This document shows positions 5,582 to 7,516 of a stretch of 7,516 nucleotides of DNA, one piece after another. The notes under the pieces are model-generated. The model was given only the letters and a program-made list of their open reading frames with translations. It was not told the DNA's origin and did not search any database. A program made the translations under genes and the position numbers. Position 1 is the first letter of the stretch, and every line of letters starts with the position of its first letter. Source of the DNA: Nanobdellota archaeon (GTDB taxonomy: Archaea > Nanobdellota > Nanobdellia > Woesearchaeales > JAHJBD01); NCBI GenBank assembly GCA_018813725.1, contig JAHJBD010000094.1, positions 1-7,516 on the forward strand. Direction: 5' to 3'.

Positions 5582-7386
5582 CAAATGTCTCCCCTCTTTT
5601 TAAGATAGATAAGTTCAATAATCAGTATAAGTAAGACCAATGCCAGAAGATATGTATTTAGGTCAAGCTTGAACTCTATCCCAGACTGCTTTTCCCTGAA
5701 TTCAGCTTCTTTTGTCTCTATGTCAATCTTTCTCCCTATATCAGATTCTGTCTCGCTGAGAAGGTTTGATGCTACTTTCTTGTTATCAAATTCATATATC
5801 CCTGATTCATCTATTAGGACAGATTCCATCTCCAAGGTTGTTGTTGGGGTCTTTATCACACCGCCAGATACAGGTAAGATCCTGCCTGTATTAACATTGA
5901 AATCGTTCAGTTCAGGTATGTCCATAAGGTATTTAATAAGGTTATACCAGAAGATGGGATAGTTTGGTGTTGTCTTGAAGTCACTGAGCTCATCAAATAT
6001 CCCGTAATAGAGCACTTTTCCTTTTCCCAGGTCCTTAATCGACATCAAAGGGATATCACCGATTGAAGCCAAGGTTGTTGAATGTTCTGACACGTCAAGA
6101 TATGAACTTACACCTGCAAAACAGGTGCTTTCTTCAAATATCTTTGTGATTGGGTGGATCACGTCAGTACACACAATCCCCTGCTCTTGTTTCAGGCCGT
6201 TTATAGTTACAGGAAGAAGCCCTTTTGTGTCGAACTCTTCAAGGTCAGGCTGCCCAGTGATTATCAGCTTGCCACCACTCTCGACAAACTTCTTTAGGTC
6301 GTTGAAGTCTGCTGGCACAAAAAGGTTTGGATCTATCGCATTTAGGACAACAATATCGTGTTTGATATTATATGCGTTTGTGACTGGCGGCCTTCTGATC
6401 TCAAGGTTAACATTTTTCGATGCTCCTAACGCTGCCATAAGGTGTGACGCATCAGCGTTGGTGATAAGGAGAACGTCAATAATCTTATCTTCTGGAAGGC
6501 TTATGTATGCTTTGTTATCAAGCTCAAGACCATCATCAACATCAATAGTTATCTCGCTTATGCCTGCTGGAGGATTGTCAAATATGAACGTATCTTTTGA
6601 AAGCGCAGAGATTTTCACATCTTTTGAGCTATCACCGAGCCTTATCTTAAATGAAGCTTCATCTTCACCATAGTTCTTGACAGTAGCTGTTATACTAGAC
6701 TGCGAGACGCTAAGGTCTACTATACCTATGTTAGCTGCATCATTTGAGACATCGATGAACGTAGTCCTGATCTCTTTGGCTTCAAGGATCCTTTTTGCCA
6801 AAAATATATCTGTGCCATCTGTATTGCTAAAATCGCTTATCACAAAAAGCTGAGATTTTTCCTTTACAAGGCTTTGCGCTGCAAGCATAGCGTCTCCAAG
6901 ATTAGTTGTAGTTGCCTTTGGCCTGAGATGATTTAGGATATTTATTGCGGTTGAAGGTTTTTCATTCTCAAGCAATACTAATGGGATATTTTCTGCCAAA
7001 ATAAGACTGACATCTCCTGAAAGCTTATTTTTTGCCTCTGAGACAGCTTTGCTGAACCTTGTTCCCATGCCTGACTTTGTGGCCATGGAAGCTGAAGCGT
7101 CTAGGATGATGACAGTCTTTTCTGATGATTCGTCATAAGGGATAATTATATATGGAGATGCAACTGCAAAAATTATGCCAAGAAGCGCAAGCAGTTGAAG
7201 GAAGAAAAGCAGGTTATGTAGCAATTTTCTTAGGAATGCGTTCTCCTTAATCTTCTTCTTGTTCTGCAGGAAGAACATCAGGCTTGGGATCATCTGCTTT
7301 CTTGGTTTAGGCCTGATGAGATAGAGCAGGATAAATGGGATAAGCGCAAGAAACGCATACAGTCCCAAAGGATTGTTGAACATCAT
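5581..7386 (-). CDS. BatA-like VWA membrane protein with amidotransferase-like domain
   Basis: This 601-residue protein has a BatA-type N-terminal module: membrane segments at about 9-24 and 58-78 around a strongly basic loop, ending in ASPY (76-79). The VWA domain follows (about 90-215), with a complete-looking metal site: DASAS (96-100), TTNLGDA (160-166, the MIDAS threonine) and ISDF (183-186). A short beta-rich stretch (about 222-295) leads to an amidotransferase-like fold (about 302-465). It has a GGKLIITGQ strand (371-379) but no nucleophile cysteine at the elbow, so catalysis is unlikely. A C-terminal segment (578-595) plus KKRGD anchors the end. Topology by charge places the VWA and amidotransferase-like domains outside. 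Bacterial BatA proteins are known from Bacteroides aerotolerance loci and lie with MoxR and DUF58 genes. Two adjacent ATGs (7386 and 7383) are possible starts. The first has the better spacing to its ribosome site and gives a four-base overlap with the upstream stop. Confidence 0.93.
   Translation of the reverse strand: MMFNNPLGLYAFLALIPFILLYLIRPKPRKQMIPSLMFFLQNKKKIKENAFLRKLLHNLLFFLQLLALLGIIFAVASPYIIIPYDESSEKTVIILDASASMATKSGMGTRFSKAVSEAKNKLSGDVSLILAENIPLVLLENEKPSTAINILNHLRPKATTTNLGDAMLAAQSLVKEKSQLFVISDFSNTDGTDIFLAKRILEAKEIRTTFIDVSNDAANIGIVDLSVSQSSITATVKNYGEDEASFKIRLGDSSKDVKISALSKDTFIFDNPPAGISEITIDVDDGLELDNKAYISLPEDKIIDVLLITNADASHLMAALGASKNVNLEIRRPPVTNAYNIKHDIVVLNAIDPNLFVPADFNDLKKFVESGGKLIITGQPDLEEFDTKGLLPVTINGLKQEQGIVCTDVIHPITKIFEESTCFAGVSSYLDVSEHSTTLASIGDIPLMSIKDLGKGKVLYYGIFDELSDFKTTPNYPIFWYNLIKYLMDIPELNDFNVNTGRILPVSGGVIKTPTTTLEMESVLIDESGIYEFDNKKVASNLLSETESDIGRKIDIETKEAEFREKQSGIEFKLDLNTYLLALVLLILIIELIYLKKRGDI
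5591..5596 (-). promoter_or_regulatory. Shine-Dalgarno sequence of the 818-residue gene
   Basis: GAGGGG on the minus strand lies nine bases before the ATG at 5581, inside the last codons of the 601-residue gene. The spacing fits the ATG at 5581; the TTG at 5584 would be six bases away and cannot be fully excluded. Confidence 0.65.
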
Positions 7387-7516
7387 CTTTTCACCCTCTT
7401 GATCATGTCCTTTTGATTGACTAGGTCTTTTACCAATACAAGGTAATCTTCAAACTCATACCAGTAAAGTTCAGAGCCTAATGATATTTTTAGGTCTATA
7501 CGAGCCTCGCTCGGAA
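7383..7516 (-). CDS. C-terminal end of an unidentified upstream operon gene (partial)
   Basis: An open frame enters from the right edge with its first full codon at 7514 and ends in TGA at 7383-7385. It gives 43 residues with an aromatic patch (LYWYEFEDY) and a basic tail (DMIKRVKR). The stop overlaps the BatA-like start codon by four bases (ATGATG), the same style of junction as elsewhere in the operon, and both other minus-strand frames hit stops here. This supports a real coding sequence that is translated together with the downstream genes. The fragment is charged, shows no membrane segment and matches no family I recognise. The operon therefore begins outside the window. Confidence 0.7.
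   Translation of the reverse strand, partial: PSEARIDLKISLGSELYWYEFEDYLVLVKDLVNQKDMIKRVKR
7391..7398 (-). promoter_or_regulatory. Shine-Dalgarno sequence of the BatA-like gene
   Basis: GAGGGTGA on the minus strand ends four bases before the ATG at 7386 and seven before the ATG at 7383. Measured from the GAGG core, the spacing to 7386 (eight bases) equals that at the coiled-coil gene, which slightly favours the first ATG. The site lies within the last codons of the upstream gene. Confidence 0.75.

Noticed and set aside
6125..6673. A 182-codon plus-strand open frame opposite the BatA-like gene
   Set aside because: It is an antisense shadow of the amidotransferase-like domain, rich in serine and isoleucine, with no recognisable motif.
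1..7516. CRISPR arrays, tRNA or rRNA genes, insertion sequences, inverted terminal repeats
   Set aside because: I read both strands and found no regularly spaced repeats, cloverleaf-like sequence, transposase frame or flanking repeats. Coding sequence covers nearly every base.

Overview
The window is almost entirely one minus-strand operon that reads from the right edge to the left edge. It encodes a MoxR/VWA (von Willebrand factor A) system in an archaeal arrangement. Domain style, heavy use of AGA/AGG arginine codons, strong GGAGG/GAGGTG ribosome binding sites placed inside the end of the preceding gene, and moderate-to-low GC all suggest an archaeon. An uncultured DPANN or related lineage is my guess. 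There is no rRNA or marker gene, so the taxonomy is inference only.

In transcription order the window holds: (1) the last 43 codons of an unidentified gene entering from the right edge; (2) a 601-residue BatA-like membrane protein with two N-terminal membrane segments, a VWA domain with intact metal-site residues, a glutamine-amidotransferase-like fold and a C-terminal anchor; (3) an 818-residue paralogue with two VWA-like regions around a similar amidotransferase-like region; (4) a 163-residue single-pass membrane protein that is mostly coiled coil; (5) a 260-residue protein with three membrane segments, a charged cytoplasmic loop and a C-terminal outer domain; (6) a MoxR-family AAA+ ATPase; (7) a soluble DUF58 protein with its own VWA metal site. 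An eight-codon start of a possible next gene lies at the left edge.

Every junction from gene 1 to gene 7 overlaps or leaves a single base, so the six complete genes are probably one transcript with coupled translation. Three starts needed correction from the longest open frame: MoxR starts at 1858, the coiled-coil protein at 3123 and the 818-residue protein at 5581. Each correction rests on a well-placed Shine-Dalgarno sequence or on overlap geometry.

MoxR ATPases are generally found with VWA-domain partners and are thought to act as chaperones or remodelling motors for them or for proteins they bind. The positive-inside rule puts both large VWA proteins outside the membrane, while MoxR and DUF58 are cytosolic. 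The two unrecognised membrane proteins (coiled coil and three-segment) sit between these groups in gene order and could physically link them. That link is the most interesting unexplained part of the locus. I see no mobile elements, CRISPR arrays, RNA genes or long non-coding stretches; the only non-coding DNA is about 44 bases near the left edge.
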